The notes beneath the pieces are model-generated. The model searched no databases. It saw only the letters and a list, made by a program, of their open reading frames with translations, and was not told the DNA's origin. A stretch of 52,029 nt of DNA, taken from NCBI GenBank assembly GCA_025677835.1, contig JAIXMR010000144.1:1-52029 (forward strand). Direction: 5' to 3'. The DNA comes from Sporodiniella umbellata. Lineage: Eukaryota > Mucoromycota > Mucoromycetes > Mucorales > Rhizopodaceae. Position numbers and translations under genes: made by a program. Position 1 is the first letter of the stretch. Each line of letters opens with the position of its first letter. Of the stretch, positions 1 to 12,284 are shown piece by piece.

Positions 1-414
1 ACACTCATCTATCTACTAGTTAAAACTGGAGAGGAAGATGAAAACACCATTTACCAGACCAAAGCTAAACTACTCATCTTGGACGGAAACACTGGCAACT
101 GGAAAGAACGAGGCGTTGGATCGTTTCGCATTAATACGAAAGAAGAAGACAAATCCACACCACAAACTCGTCTTGTCATGCGCGCCGATTCTGTCTATAG
201 ACTCATACTAAATCTGCTTCTTTTCCCGGGAATGAAAGTCTTTATTATGCAAGAAAAGTTTGTTAGATTTGCCGGGTTTGAAAAGAGCACAAAGGAAGAC
301 GGTACCGAAGAAACCAAACTAGTCAACTTTGCCCTTAAATTGAGTAATTCTTCTGTTGCCCAAGACGTTTTTGAAACCATCAGTGCCCATCTTCCCCTTT
401 CAAAGGATGATTAA
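1..414 (+). CDS. Ran-binding protein, RanBP3/Yrb2/Hba1 type (3' end only)
   Basis: Only the C-terminal part lies in the window; the 5' end is beyond the left edge. The open frame runs in phase from about position 22, just after a possible 3' splice site (actag, 17-21), to the TAA at 412-414. It reads as a RanBP1-fold Ran-binding domain: a TGEEDE motif, then an ILDGNTGNWKERGVGSFRIN segment and TRLVMRADSVYRLILN, the same order as in RanBP3 and yeast Yrb2. Family members bind Ran-GTP and act as cofactors of exportin-1 nuclear export. The LVMR..SVYRLILN core fits RanBP3/Yrb2 better than RanBP1 itself or Nup50; without the N-terminus (FG or exportin-binding region) this cannot be settled. The stop is 230 bp before the next start codon, and that spacer contains an A30 run at 584-613. 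Confidence 0.8.
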   Translation, partial: TLIYLLVKTGEEDENTIYQTKAKLLILDGNTGNWKERGVGSFRINTKEEDKSTPQTRLVMRADSVYRLILNLLLFPGMKVFIMQEKFVRFAGFEKSTKEDGTEETKLVNFALKLSNSSVAQDVFETISAHLPLSKDD

Positions 415-582
415 AAACAAAAGAAAAAAAAAAGAGAAAAAAAAAAAAAAAAAGTCTTTGTATGTATGTAAATAATAAAGCATTAAACACGAAGCTGCAT
501 ACACTTGATTTTTTTTTTTTTTTTTTGGTGTCCAAAAGAGATCTAGGTCAGATAAGCCACTTTTGTAAGCAGCTTGCATTGT

Positions 583-617
<35 letters not shown>

Positions 618-644
618 TATCAATCAAATTTCCTTTTTTAAAAT

Positions 645-1860
645 ATGGAGAAGCTACAAAAAGGTGCCAAACCTGTCAAGCTTCCCAAGTCCCTTTTTGA
701 CTCTTGGAGGACAATAATTGACGAATATTGCCAAAAAAGTCCTGGAAGGAAATTGATAGCACCAGCTGTGACACTACAGAAACTTGCATCTTTGAAAGAC
801 GCTTCATGGGACAAACAAGCTGCTTGCATCAAAGAATCTAGTATACTATCTTTTTTAATTGAAGCATTTAAGTTTTCTAACCTTCAAACGATATAGCCAA
901 GTTGTTGCAAAAAGCTCTGAGCAAGGAATTGTCAGACACAGACCTTGAGCAGATTCGAGATCTTGTCGAACCCATTGTTTCACTAGGCCACTTTGCCGCC
1001 CAGGAGAATCTTTCTAGACGAACTTTTGTACCTCTTGTTGAGGTCTGCGTCAGTTGTTTAAATGTTGAGAACGAAACCTATTTCAACAAGTATTACAAAA
1101 AATACATATCAGAGAAAAATACAGAACCATGTTTTGAGGGAAAACCCGTATCTCAAAAAGCCTTGACCCTATACGCCATGGCAAAATTCAACCTGGGTCA
1201 GACTGTTATTGTAAACAACTTTTGCACAACATTAGAGTATTTAACAACAGCTTTGCAAGATGCTCGGGAGCAGATAAAGAGCGACACAAAAGAAAATAAA
1301 GCAAAACAGCACACAAGTTTGGATCACCTTATGACCGACATTGAGTTTATATCTAAGGCAATTTTGGCACTGTTCTCCCGCCAGCTAGAAGTGGGGCCAG
1401 CTCTTTTCCAAAAAGTGGAATCAGGACTGAAAGATGAAGCCGAAGTATTGTTGTTTGGCAAGACAATCAAAACTTTATTAGATATATGCATTGACACGGT
1501 TTCTTACAGTAAAGAATGTAATCAAGTGGCTGGCATGGCCATTGGGGCATTTGTTAACTTAGCGAACGATATTTTTGTTGCACGCGACTGGGCTCTGGGT
1601 TGTTTCTTTACAAAACAAACAAATGCTACCGTTCAAGATATAAACTCCACTCTTGGGATTTCACTGTCATGCAAAAGGTTTTTGGGGGAGGAAGGATGGA
1701 GCGGCCGTGATGCCCCAATGATTTTTATATTGAGAGGGCTTGCATCTAGCTTGAGAAAAGAGGTTACTTTGTTAGACTGTCCGCAAAACTTGTGTTTAGT
1801 TGGTCCTAGCGAAAAGTGAGTTACCATAGTCACTGTTACCGTCTAGGATATTCATGCTAA

Positions 1861-1898
<38 letters not shown>

Positions 1899-4800
1899 AA
1901 GACCTGGACTGAAAAACCTCCATGAGATTATATTTTACAACATTGATCTTTTTTGTGGTACCCCCAACTTGGATTCTTCTTGCAAAGTAGTTGCGTTCGA
2001 GTCAATGGCAACTTGGCTTCAACAAACAAAGTCGACAATAGAAAACTGCCAGGACAGTAAAACTATGGACTCAGCGTCTGGACCTGTAAACTCGAAAAAT
2101 ATGGATAGACTTGTACATTTTGTTTGGGATCACTGGGATGATCCAATCGATTCAATTCAGCACAAGGCAAGTACACTTTTGTCTACTCTATTTTTTATAA
2201 CACATTTACTACTTCAGGTTCGCTCAATTTTTGAACTCTCACTTTCACTTATGGAAAGCAAATCAGTTTTTTATGACGATAACCAAGAGTATAAAGTGTT
2301 TATAAATACTTTGCTGAAAAATATGTTGACAATGGATTGGCATAGAAAAGTCAAGTATGCTCTTTTAAATATGTTGGTAGAAAAAGTAGAAACACAGGCG
2401 TTTTTGAATGCAGAACCACGCTTAATAGAAAAGTGCTTGGTTGCAATGGACAGCTTTATACTTTGCCCGCAAATTACATACTTTCTGCTGACTTTTTTGT
2501 ATCGCCGAATTCAAGATACAATCCCAGGCCAGGAAAAGTTTAAAGGCCATAATGGAAAACTGAAATACGATATTGAAAGCGACTCAAGACACACAATCGA
2601 TCAATGGATAGATTTATGGGCTACCCCATTGCTCAAGTGCCTGACCTCCTCTTCTGAACTACTCCGCAAAAATGTCAATAATTTCTTATTGCAACCTCTT
2701 TTCAAAATCACGCCTCAGTCGTTTTGGCGTATGGTCACTTTGTTACAAGACTTGGACGACTCGAAATGGAAGGACGGTAGTTTTAATGCCGAGTTCAGAT
2801 TGAATGCTTTTATAGCTGTGTTAAAGTCTGGGAGAGGTCTGGATATTGTAGACGGAAATTCATATACCTTGGACCCAACCAATGAAGGCACCAAAATTTC
2901 TGTAGATACTTTAAAGCTTGCCATACATCACAACGATCACCAAGTTCGTATTGACGTTCTTGGTCTATTGTGCGAGTCGCGCAAAGCGACGGCTGAGATC
3001 ACCGCTATTGAGCTGGATATGATTCGACTTTTCTTACCACTCAACATGAATTCCACAGCGCCTGAGTTCCGTCAACAAATGTGCGCCCATCTCACAAAGT
3101 TTTTGATGCGTTTGCGCAGTAATATTTACTCACAATACCGCCAGTACAAATCGTGTCAGTCAGATAAAGATACTGTTGTCAGAAAAGATAAGATACCTAT
3201 GGAAAAATTACTGGCTTCTTTTGATCAAGCAAAATCGTTCATGTATTGGTTGTGCGACTTCATCACCGAATCGCTTTATCCTGGAGCTTCTTATCAACGT
3301 GTTGCTACAACCTTACGTATATTGTCAATTGTTATCAAATTGTTTGGTGTGGTTGAGTTGCCTCCAATTGAAGGGTTTACTGACCAGCAGCCAGATTTCC
3401 CTTTCCAAATTCCAGTAGCAAACGCTCGCTTATCTAAATTACTCATCAATGTTTTTATGAACCCTTACGATTTCAATCGTATACAAGCTTTTGACATTTT
3501 GGACCAATTCCCGAGTCCTCTTCCTGGGATTGATTCAAAAACCGAGGTACAGGATTTACTCTGGTGGGGATTAAACAATGTAGTAAGCACACGTGCTGGA
3601 GAAAGCGATAGTGGCGCAATGATATTCAGATTGATATTTAAAAAATATGTCATGGACCTTGGCTTTGACCTAAACCCTGAACAGCAAAAGTCAAATATAT
3701 CCAAAAACTCTTATGGTCCTACTCAAAGCACATACACCGCTATCGCATTCACTGTAAAGCTATTGGACCTACTTGAAACACAAGTGGATATTGCCAAACA
3801 AAATCTACTGCTTGCAGCTCAACATCACCCCATGCATGGCACATTGCTTGCTCTCCAATATGTATTTCGAGAGCTTGATTATAACAGCACAGTTTTCCAA
3901 GAGAATTTCTCAGATTGGAAAAAAGTGCATCTTCGCGCTATCCGTTTGATTGAAGCCTCATGCGATGCTGGCATGGAAGTGCTATCAGACCCCTCCCCCG
4001 AAGGAAACCTACCATCGGACTATAGAGATGATGAGAATATGGAAGAGATGGACCTGAACGAAAATGCTGATATTAATGGTGATGACAGCCTTTCTGGACC
4101 AAAACATCAGGTCATTCTTAGCTGCTGTTGGCGAGCAGTAAAAGAAGCAAGCTCTCTTTTACAGACAGTGATTGCTAATGCACCAGTATCTTCAGAAGAA
4201 TCCGAAAAGGCTATCCTTACTCACCAAAACCTGGTCCAAGCTGGAAATCTATTTCATAATCTATTAACCAATATCAGACATCGAGGTGCATTCTCATCGG
4301 TATATCCTGCTTATGTATCTTTAAATGCCAAGTTATTGGCATCAAATAATCAGTCCATTGCTCAGCTTCCTTCACAGTGGTTACAAAAAGATCTGAACAG
4401 TTTGACTTCTAGCAATATTTCTATCACTAGACGAAGTGCCGGTTTGCCTTTGTGTATTTTGGCGATTGTTAGTAGCGAACAATCCTTAAAGAGAGAACTT
4501 TTAGAGGGTGCTATGAAGCGCCTTTTGGCATTAGCTAGCGAGGAACCTCCAAAAGACGCCGATCAAAGAATTGATCTTCCTCAAGTCCATGCTTACAATA
4601 TAATGAGATCTATCTTCATGGACTCCAAACTAGGAGGGCATGTACTGGAGTACGTATCAAAAGGTTTCTCATTAGCCATTAGCGGATTCTCTTCTTTTAG
4701 GTATTATTGTAATACTATGTATTTGCACAAACAAAACCTAACCATCTTTTTTTCTTGTGCATCTTTAGCTGGGCTATTCGCAATTGCTCTGTCATGCTGT

Positions 4801-7289
4801 TTTCAACGTTGCTCCAAAGAACATTTGGTACGAAAAAAACCAAGGACGAGCATAGCCACATCAACACTCTTACAGGCCGAGAGTTTTTTGTTAGATACCC
4901 CGATCTTCACCCCTATCTTTTGAAAGAATTGAAGATTGCTGTAGATCAGCTGTTGAGCAGCTCTTCCGCTGCCAGTGTTCATCCTGGGCTCTATCCTATT
5001 TTAACTTTGCTTTCTAGGATGAAGCCATCTGTGGAGGGGGGCGACGAAAAAGAAACATTATTGACACCGTTTATTCCTCTTGTTATGCCATGTGCATCTA
5101 GTACTATTTACAAAACTAGAGAAATGGCTGCTCGAGCACTTGTCCCATTAGTGATCGAAGTTGTTCCTACAGCTAAACAGCTCTTGAATGTTTCTGAAAG
5201 CATGAGTCAGAACGAAATACATGGAAGACTTGTTCAAACACAGTTCCTTTTGCGAGCCCATCTTTATTCAAATGCTACTCAAATGAATACTTTAAATGAG
5301 TTTATAAAAGAAATGCCTGCACTGCTACTCGAAAAGCTCAATCTTTTCACAGAAAAACAAATGTGCAATATGAACAACGCACTCTTCTTGCAGATCATTT
5401 CAGAGTTTGTCCTTGACACAACATGGATAGTTGGCAGCGACAGAGACAAATCAGCAACAAAAAGTAACTTAAAAAGCCTAGATCTAACTAGCCAATCATT
5501 TAACCTTTTTTTTTTTTTTTTTACTTTCTTGCAGAATTGCTTGACAACTCCTGTATTCATTTCGCTGAAATAAGGGACGTAGTAGTACCCATCTGCTTAA
5601 AAGAAATAACCTCAAATAACATTCACGGAATCGGCTCTTATTTATATAGACAAGCTATTGCTAACGTTATTTTAATCAATACTCTCAAAGAACCCAATGC
5701 TGATACAGATAGCCTACTAGTACTGCTTGAAGACCGTGACTATGAAGTGCGTTTACTGACACTCGAAAAATTGACAAAATACTTTGAAACATATTCGCAC
5801 TCAGGATGTGACAAAACTTCAAGGTAAATCATACTCTTTTTATGAATCGTTTTAATTCTCTCCATATAGCAGAAATCTGCATCGTATCTTGCTAAACAGA
5901 ACATTTGAAGGAGAAGAGAATCAAAACTGCTATGTGTTGGTTGTTAAGCTTCTAATGAAGCTTTATCCTACATCGCCATATTTGTCTTGTGACAACGATG
6001 GCATGTTCACTATTCAAGAGTACTGGAATAAGCTGACATCGATATTCAATGAAAAAAAACCATTGTCAGTTAAAGAGTCTGCTCTTCCCTTATTGGGATC
6101 ACTACTTGAACAGGTATTCTATCCTAAAATTCTATTTTTCCTCTAACATGCTCTCTAGGTTCATCTTTTGAATGACAGCGAATGGTCTCAAAAGTGTTTC
6201 AACATTTGGAGTGGTTATATTGTTAAATTCAGCCAAAAAGAAATCACACTACCTTTACGTGAAGCAGTTGTCAAATCCATCAACCATGCGTCACTCTTTT
6301 TGTTCTCAAAAACTGAAAAGCAAGACGATGATGCTTACAGGGCAAAGGTTTCAGCATTTTTATCTGTAATACAACTTTTACAAGATGACGATATTGATGT
6401 ACGTACGGATATGGCTGAAATCGTCTCTAAAGCGATGTTTTTGCAAACGTCGGTACACCATGAGCGTGCATTAGAGCTAGTACATAAATACTTGATCAAT
6501 GCTTTTTCAGAAAGCGCTTTTTTGAAAAAGAATTTGGAGTCTGTGCTGAAAAACTCTGAAAGTTTACGTAAAGGAAACTTAGCTTATCTCTTCTTTTTTT
6601 TTTTTTACTGAAGCTATCTTAATTAGAATCCATATGGGAAAAAGAGCTTTCACATTCAAAAGCATTATTTGAAAAAGAAAACCCAAATATTTACAAAGAA
6701 GATCTGATTGACATACAATGGGCCAAAGTTGATTTAAACATATTGCACTTAGAGAAAAACAGTATAGTCGATTATGAGCAAGTGAAGTCTATCTGCCAGC
6801 AGCTTACTGCGTTTGCAAAGTCAATTCGATCCTTGTCTACAACAGTAAAACAACTGCTTGTATATGTAAATTCATTAATTTTTCTTTTCTTTTTTTTTTT
6901 TTTGTATAGTACATGCAACAGGGACCTTACGGATTGACGTCCGTTCCAAATGTTTTTATAGCTGTTTATAAAACAATCTCCATTTTACATACCTATATCA
7001 CAATAATTGGTTCTCGACCCTCCGATACAATTCCAAGTGATGCTGCGAAAATGCTTTTAGGTAAAAGAAAACAAAAACGAGATCCACTTTGATATTTAAC
7101 ATTCTTATAGAGCTTTTACAGCAATTGACAGAATTAGACCAAAACTGGTTGGACCCTTTGCTTTGGAATCTTCTACATGGAAACGATGGGCTATGTCCTG
7201 AAATCGCATTCGTCTTAAAGTATAGCAAGAAAAACCAGCTTTTCAAAAACATGTTTTTATTAGCACCTGATATGAGAGCTGTACATTAA
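645..7289 (+). CDS. TRM732: THADA/Trm732 homologue, tRNA 2'-O-methylation cofactor
   Basis: Very large HEAT/armadillo-type protein, partner of Trm7/FTSJ1 in 2'-O-methylation of tRNA nucleotide 32. I reconstruct 11 exons: 645-840, 897-1815, 1902-2166, 2218-4700, 4769-5463, 5535-5823, 5870-6113, 6159-6567, 6627-6859, 6910-7060, 7111-7289. All junctions keep frame and give 6063 nt, a 2020-residue protein, close to human THADA (about 1950). Family signatures: AFESMATWLQ in exon 3, FRLNAFIAVLKSGRG and RIDVLGLLCESRKAT, FLPLNMNSTAPEFRQQMC, ESDSGAMIFRLIFKKYV, the DUF2428 core RRSAGLPLCILAIVSSE (near residue 1200), then WAIRNCSVMLFSTLLQR and TGREFFVRYP across the exon 4/5 join, and TREMAARALVPLV. Intron 3 (2167-2217) is a GC-AG intron that happens to be in frame and stop-free, so a naive ORF call keeps 17 spurious residues. 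Several introns carry long T-runs. The stop is 184 bp from the convergent RNR1 stop. Confidence 0.92.
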
Positions 7290-7473
7290 ATAAAACTATT
7301 GCTTTTTTTTTTTTAAAAAAAAAAAGCGTTTTGTGAATACATTCTATTTTGTATGATGGTAAATGTAAGAATAGCTTGAGTTTTATTGGAAAACAATAAC
7401 TAAGGAAAAAAAGTATAATAAAGAGTATAAAACATGCTGAATAAAAAAAGGAAAAGCCTATAAATACAAATGT

Positions 7474-10147
7474 TTAACCGCTGCACATGAGACAGGCGTC
7501 ACGGTTGTCTATGGAGCACTGTAATTGTGCCAATCTCCTCTGTTCTGCATCCTCCTCTTCTTTCTCTTGGGATGAATTTTGATCATCCTTTGAGTCTGTT
7601 ATGGACATTTGCTTGAGAGATGTTTGATCAACAGTAAACTTTTTTTTTAAAAAAAAAGGTCAATTTTGAATTAACTACCCGAGTCTGTATCACAACTTAC
7701 TTTGATAGCGTCCACAGCGGGGCGAGTTCTTAAGTAGTACATACCAGTCTTCAGTCCCTTCTTCCAAGCATAAAAGTGCATAGAAGTGAGCTTACCAAAG
7801 TTTGGTTCAGCAGTAAATAGATTCATAGACTGAGACTGATCGATAAAGGCACCTCTATCAGCAGCCATATCGATAATTGTACGTTGTGAAATTTCCCAGA
7901 CAGTCTTATATATCTTTTTAAGTCTATCTGGGATTCCCGGAATCTCTTGTATACTTCCGTTGTGGGCAACCATCATGTTCTTCACATTTTCGCTCCACAA
8001 ACCAAGCTTAACCAACTCATTGAGCAAGTATTGATTTACAACCTGGAACTCTCCGCTTTGAACACGGCGAGTGTAAATGTTGCTTGTACAGGGTTCGAAA
8101 CATTCGTTGTTACCCAAAATCTGACTAGTACTTGCAGTAGGCATTGGAGCAAGCAGCAAAGAATTACGTACACCATATTGTTTTATGTTGGCACGCAAAG
8201 TGTCCCAATCGAGGGATTCGGATCCTTTAACATTCCACATATCGTGCTGAAGAATACCTTGGCTGATAGGAGATCCAGGGTAGGTTTCGTAGTGACCTTG
8301 TTCTTTCGCAAGCTCGCACGAAGCCTCAAGGGCAGCAAAGTAAATTCTTTCAAAAATATCTTTGTTCAACTTGGCTGCTTCGGGTGAATCAAAAGGGAAT
8401 CCCATCAAAATAAAAGCATCGGCAAGACCTTGTACACCAAGACCAATACTATTGTATGTATAAGTTACGTAAGAAAGTATATATCAAAACTTGCACTTAC
8501 GGGCGGTGACGCATGTTGCTGTTGCGAGCTTCTTCTACTGGGTAATAGTTCACATCAATCACTTTGTTCAAATTGCGTGTAACAACTTTGGCAACCTCGT
8601 GAAGCTTTTCAAAGTCAAATGTCATAGTCTCTTTGTTCACAAATTTGGGCAAAGCAAGAGATGCTAGATTACAAACAGCAACCTCATCTGGTGAAGTGTA
8701 TTCGATGATTTCTATTCAAGATCAAATGAAGTTAGAAACAACTGTATCTTTAAAAATGTTCAAAGCCAAGTGATAGCCAGTTCAGTACGTTTGCGACAAC
8801 AAACCTCCCCTGCAGCAACAAATGACCCTAATTTGTTCTTTTTGGAACCAATTGCTTACCTGTACATAAGTTTGACGAGGTGATAGTTCCCAAATTTTTC
8901 TGGTTAGACTTTTCATTACAAGCATCCTTATAAAGCATATAAGGCATTCCGGTTTCAGTTTGGGATTCTAAAATAGCAAACCACAGCTTTTGAGCTTCAA
9001 TGGTTTTTCTAGCCTTGCCTTCCCTTTCGTATTTTATATAAAGATTATCGAATTTTTCGCCATAAGAATCCCATAAACCAGGCGCTTCATCAGGACAAAA
9101 CAGAGACCAAGTTCCATTTTCTTGTACACGTTTCATGAAAAGATCAGGTACCCACAAACCCAAGAAAAGATCGCGTGCGCGAATTTCATCAGCACCGTTG
9201 TTCTTTCTCAAATCCAGAAATTCGAATACATCAATGTGCCAAGGTTCCAAATACATGGCAAAATTACCATTACGTTTACCACCTCCTTGTGTTACAAAAC
9301 GTGCTGTATCGTTGAAAACTCTCATCATGGGTATGACACCGTTGGATGTACCGTTTGTTCCTGCAATATAGGATCCAGATCCACGAATTTTTTGGGCTGC
9401 AACGCCTACACCACCTGCTGCCTTGGAAATACGGGCGCACGTAGTCAGGGTATCATAGATACCCTCGATGCTGTCTTCACGCATTTGAACCAAGAAACAA
9501 CTAGAGAGCTGAGGTCTAGGTGTACCAGCATTAAATAAGGTAGGTGTGGCATGAGTAAAGTATTTGGATGACATTAAATCGTAAGTTTTAAATACGCTTT
9601 CTAAATCGTCGCCATGAATACCAAGGGCAACACGCATAATCATGTATTGAGGGCGCTCAACAATTCTGCCGTTGATCTTCAAAAGGTAGCTACGTTCTAA
9701 AGTCTTGAATCCAAAGAAGCTAAAGTCATAGTCTCTCTTGTGATCGATTTTGGCATCGATCCTATCAGCATGAGCTTTTACTACATCATAAAGCTCCTTA
9801 GAGACAAGAGGCGTTGGCTGTCTTAACTTGGGATGCTCATAGTGGTAGAGTTTCTCGATAACAGCGCTGAATTGAGTATCGGTCTCCTTTTGAAGGTTTG
9901 AGATAACGATACGAGCAGCGAGAATAGAAAAGTCTGGGTGGCTGGTAGTCATGTAGGCAGCAGTCTCAGCGGTAAGATTATCAAGCTCAACGGTAGTAAT
10001 ACCTTGGTAAACTCCAGAGATTACCTTTTGAGAAATTTTGACTGGAATAACGAATTCTTCGTTTAAGCCATAGCATAGCTTGGATATACGTGAAGTGATC
10101 TTATCAAATAAAACCTTTTCTTTGGTTCCGTCTATTTTTCGCAGCAA
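7474..10147 (-). CDS. RNR1: Ribonucleoside-diphosphate reductase large subunit (class Ia alpha)
   Basis: Reduces ribonucleoside diphosphates to deoxyribonucleotides with the small (radical) subunit in the cytosol. Four exons on the minus strand: 10147-8860, 8711-8501, 8448-7701, 7638-7474 (introns 148, 52 and 62 bp), 2412 nt, 803 residues; human RRM1 is 792. An ATP-cone lies at about residues 1-90. Redox cysteines are C217 (QLSSCFL) and C443 (VAVCNLASL); the radical site is N426-L427-C428-T429-E430, whose last codon spans the exon 1/2 join and confirms that splice. The radical-relay pair Y737-Y738 sits in GMYYLRTRP, and the C-terminus ends in the swinging-arm CLMC motif (CLMCSG). Odd point: the conserved loop EPYTSNIY reads EPCTSNIY (Cys620). 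The 148-bp first intron is the longest in the gene. Confidence 0.97.
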
Positions 10148-10929
10148 AATAAAAACATGTACCGTTAAGAATAGCTTGTGGTATAGAAAAAATTATGCCA
10201 AAGGTTTACTTCTTTTAATAACAAACATATTTGAATAGTAAGTTAAAACCTATTCTTCAACTTTAACAAGATTGAAGAAGAAAAAAATAAATCTTTCAAG
10301 TCGCGAATTTTTTTTTTAATTTCTGTTTTTTTTTTTTCGTGTTGATGAATAATCTTTGATGATTGGAGGCCGTGTTTTTTTTTTTTTTTTTTTTCATTTT
10401 CCAAAAAAAAAAAAAAAATATAAGCTACAAATATACAAAATAAGGCAAAAAATAAAAAAGAAGAAAGGATAAAATCATGCTAGAGCTCTACTTATTCCAA
10501 TGTGATTTCTTAAAGGACGATTTCCATTCCCAACAGAGCAAAACCTTAGTCATTAGATTATTATTGTGGCTTCAATATATCAAATACAATAAGTAGTCAT
10601 GTCCAACCCAATTGAACTAAGAACAAGTCACCGCAAAACCAATAGAACGCTTCTCCTGGTCTGAATTTTTAAACCATGTGTTTAGATCAAAGCGGAAAAG
10701 AGAACATTAAAACGCGAATTTAAAATTGAAGTAAAGCTTTTAATCGACTGTTTGTAACAACAAACTGTACTTTTTGTTTAAAGCAAACGCAAGCAAAGCA
10801 AATCTAGTGTGTGTTATCCATAGCCTGTTGGCAAGTAAATCGATAAAGCGAATTCATTGTGCAAATGGTATGTACAGTCTTAAGAAGAAGTTACACGACA
10901 ATAAATAAATAAAAAAAAAAAAGGAAAAA
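10148..10929. promoter_or_regulatory. Spacer upstream of RNR1 with two E2F/MBF-like CGCGAATTT motifs
   Basis: This 782-bp region separates the RNR1 start (transcribed leftward) from the TSR3 stop, so it should hold the RNR1 promoter and the TSR3 3' flank. Seen: the same 9-mer CGCGAATTT occurs twice, at 10302-10310 and 10713-10721; on the RNR1 sense strand it reads AAATTCGCG. Ribonucleotide reductase genes are classic targets of the G1/S factors E2F and MBF, which recognise TTCGCG/ACGCGT-like cores, so S-phase control through these sites is a reasonable inference. Long A/T homopolymers (10309-10317, 10376-10394, 10405-10418) are typical of nucleosome-poor fungal promoters. No ORF here looks coding. 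Confidence 0.45.
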
Positions 10930-12194
10930 CTAGTGATGGCGTATATGTGTGTTGCCAAGTTTATCTTGAATTTCGTCCACATCAGACCCGCTTTGTTCAT
11001 CTTCACTTTCCTCTTCACTTTCTTCTTCACTATCCTCTTCATCTTCAGAAGAATCGTCAAAAGCAGTAAAAGCGGTGTCACGATTGTTGTTTTTGAACAG
11101 TAAATCGTCATCGTCGCTATCAAGACTGTCCCCTCTTTTAGCTATTTCTTCTTGCTTTTTTCTTTCATCTTCTTCCAACTGAGCAAGATATTCGTTTTGG
11201 ACAGCTATAACTTCGACAGAGTCCTTACATTTGGCATATCTTGTCAATAAACCCCTTTGGTTTGATTTATGAATCGTTAGCTGAGTAAACTAGCCTTTAA
11301 AAAAAAAAGCTTACCCGTTGACTTTCTTGAAAGCATGACCCCATTTGAATTTAGACATCAGCTCGTCACCATGCTCTGGAAACCCAGTAATATGAAATAT
11401 AGCTGCCAATGCTTCAGCACAGTTCAACTTCCAAGGCTTGCCATAATTGACTGGATTAGTTGCTACCAAATAGGGCAAGAGACGATCGGTGGGCCCTCTG
11501 ATCTTGGCAAAAGGAACTTCATCCAACCTTGCCCATGAACAGTCAACAACACCTGCACCATACAACTCAACAACCTTTCTGTCAGCAGGAGAAACGGCTT
11601 TTTCGCCTACTGGACTTTAAGTGCATAAAAACACAAATTCGTTAGATACACGAATTGATAACACAAAGATCGCTAACCTAGCAACTATTCCTCGGAAACG
11701 CTGTCCTAGTTTCAATGTTTTGAGCATGTCACATCTTGCTAGTTTGACGCCTGAACAACGTTTTGGATCACAGTGTTTGAAGTCCTAAAACACATATTAA
11801 TATACTGAAAACTAAAAAGCAGCGCCGCTTTACCCACATAGCTACAGGCATTGGAATATTAGATCTACTCTCCTCTTCCACTATTTCAAAAAGTCTTGTA
11901 AATTGCTTTTGTTCAAAAAGAAAAAGAAAAAACACTAAAAAAAAAAAACAGAACTTTCTTCTTACCGTTTCCAGAAAACTCTTCTCCAGGTGTTATGTAG
12001 CTTGCTTTGGCATAACGATCAAATCTAGATCCTTTGCTTAAAATTCCAGCACTTTAGCTTTACAAATTTTTTAAAAAGAGCAAAGCAACCGCTTAGAACG
12101 CTTACCTTGAATTTTTTTTTCCTGTAGATTTTGATCCAGAGGACTTCGAGGCATGAGAGCCATGGCTGTAGTCGTCTGAATTTTTCTTCCCCAT
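10930..12194 (-). CDS. TSR3: 18S rRNA aminocarboxypropyltransferase Tsr3
   Basis: Transfers the 3-amino-3-carboxypropyl group from S-adenosylmethionine to the hypermodified pseudouridine of 18S rRNA, a late cytoplasmic 40S maturation step. Six exons on the minus strand: 12194-12106, 12036-11966, 11880-11834, 11784-11678, 11614-11315, 11254-10930; introns 69, 85, 49, 63 and 60 bp; 939 nt, 312 residues. Diagnostic sequence: MPVAMWDFKHCDPKRCSG, then KLARCDMLKTLKLGQRFRG, GAGVVDCSWARLDEVPF, and RLLPYLVATNPVNYGKPWKL. The acceptor of exon 3 (ATAG at 11881-11882) was chosen because it is the only nearby one that keeps frame into the conserved core. The C-terminal tail is strongly acidic (runs of E, D and S), as in other Tsr3 proteins. 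The N-terminus is short, basic and Ser-rich. Confidence 0.95.
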
Positions 12195-12284
12195 TACTAT
12201 AGTATTGAAAAAGAACCAAGCAAAAAAAAATTTCAAAAAAAAAGGCGGAGAATTAAATAGGATTTCTATCCTAAAAAAAACTTG

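Noticed and set aside
7947..8387. 146-codon plus-strand ORF
   Set aside because: Antisense shadow of RNR1 exon 3; no domain and unlike any family.
8712..8859. Possible extra exon within the 148-bp RNR1 intron
   Set aside because: Direct joining of 8860 to 8711 gives the invariant NLCTE and [11 protein letters not shown] sequence; any added exon would disrupt the active site.
9122..9538. 138-codon plus-strand ORF
   Set aside because: Antisense shadow of RNR1 exon 1.
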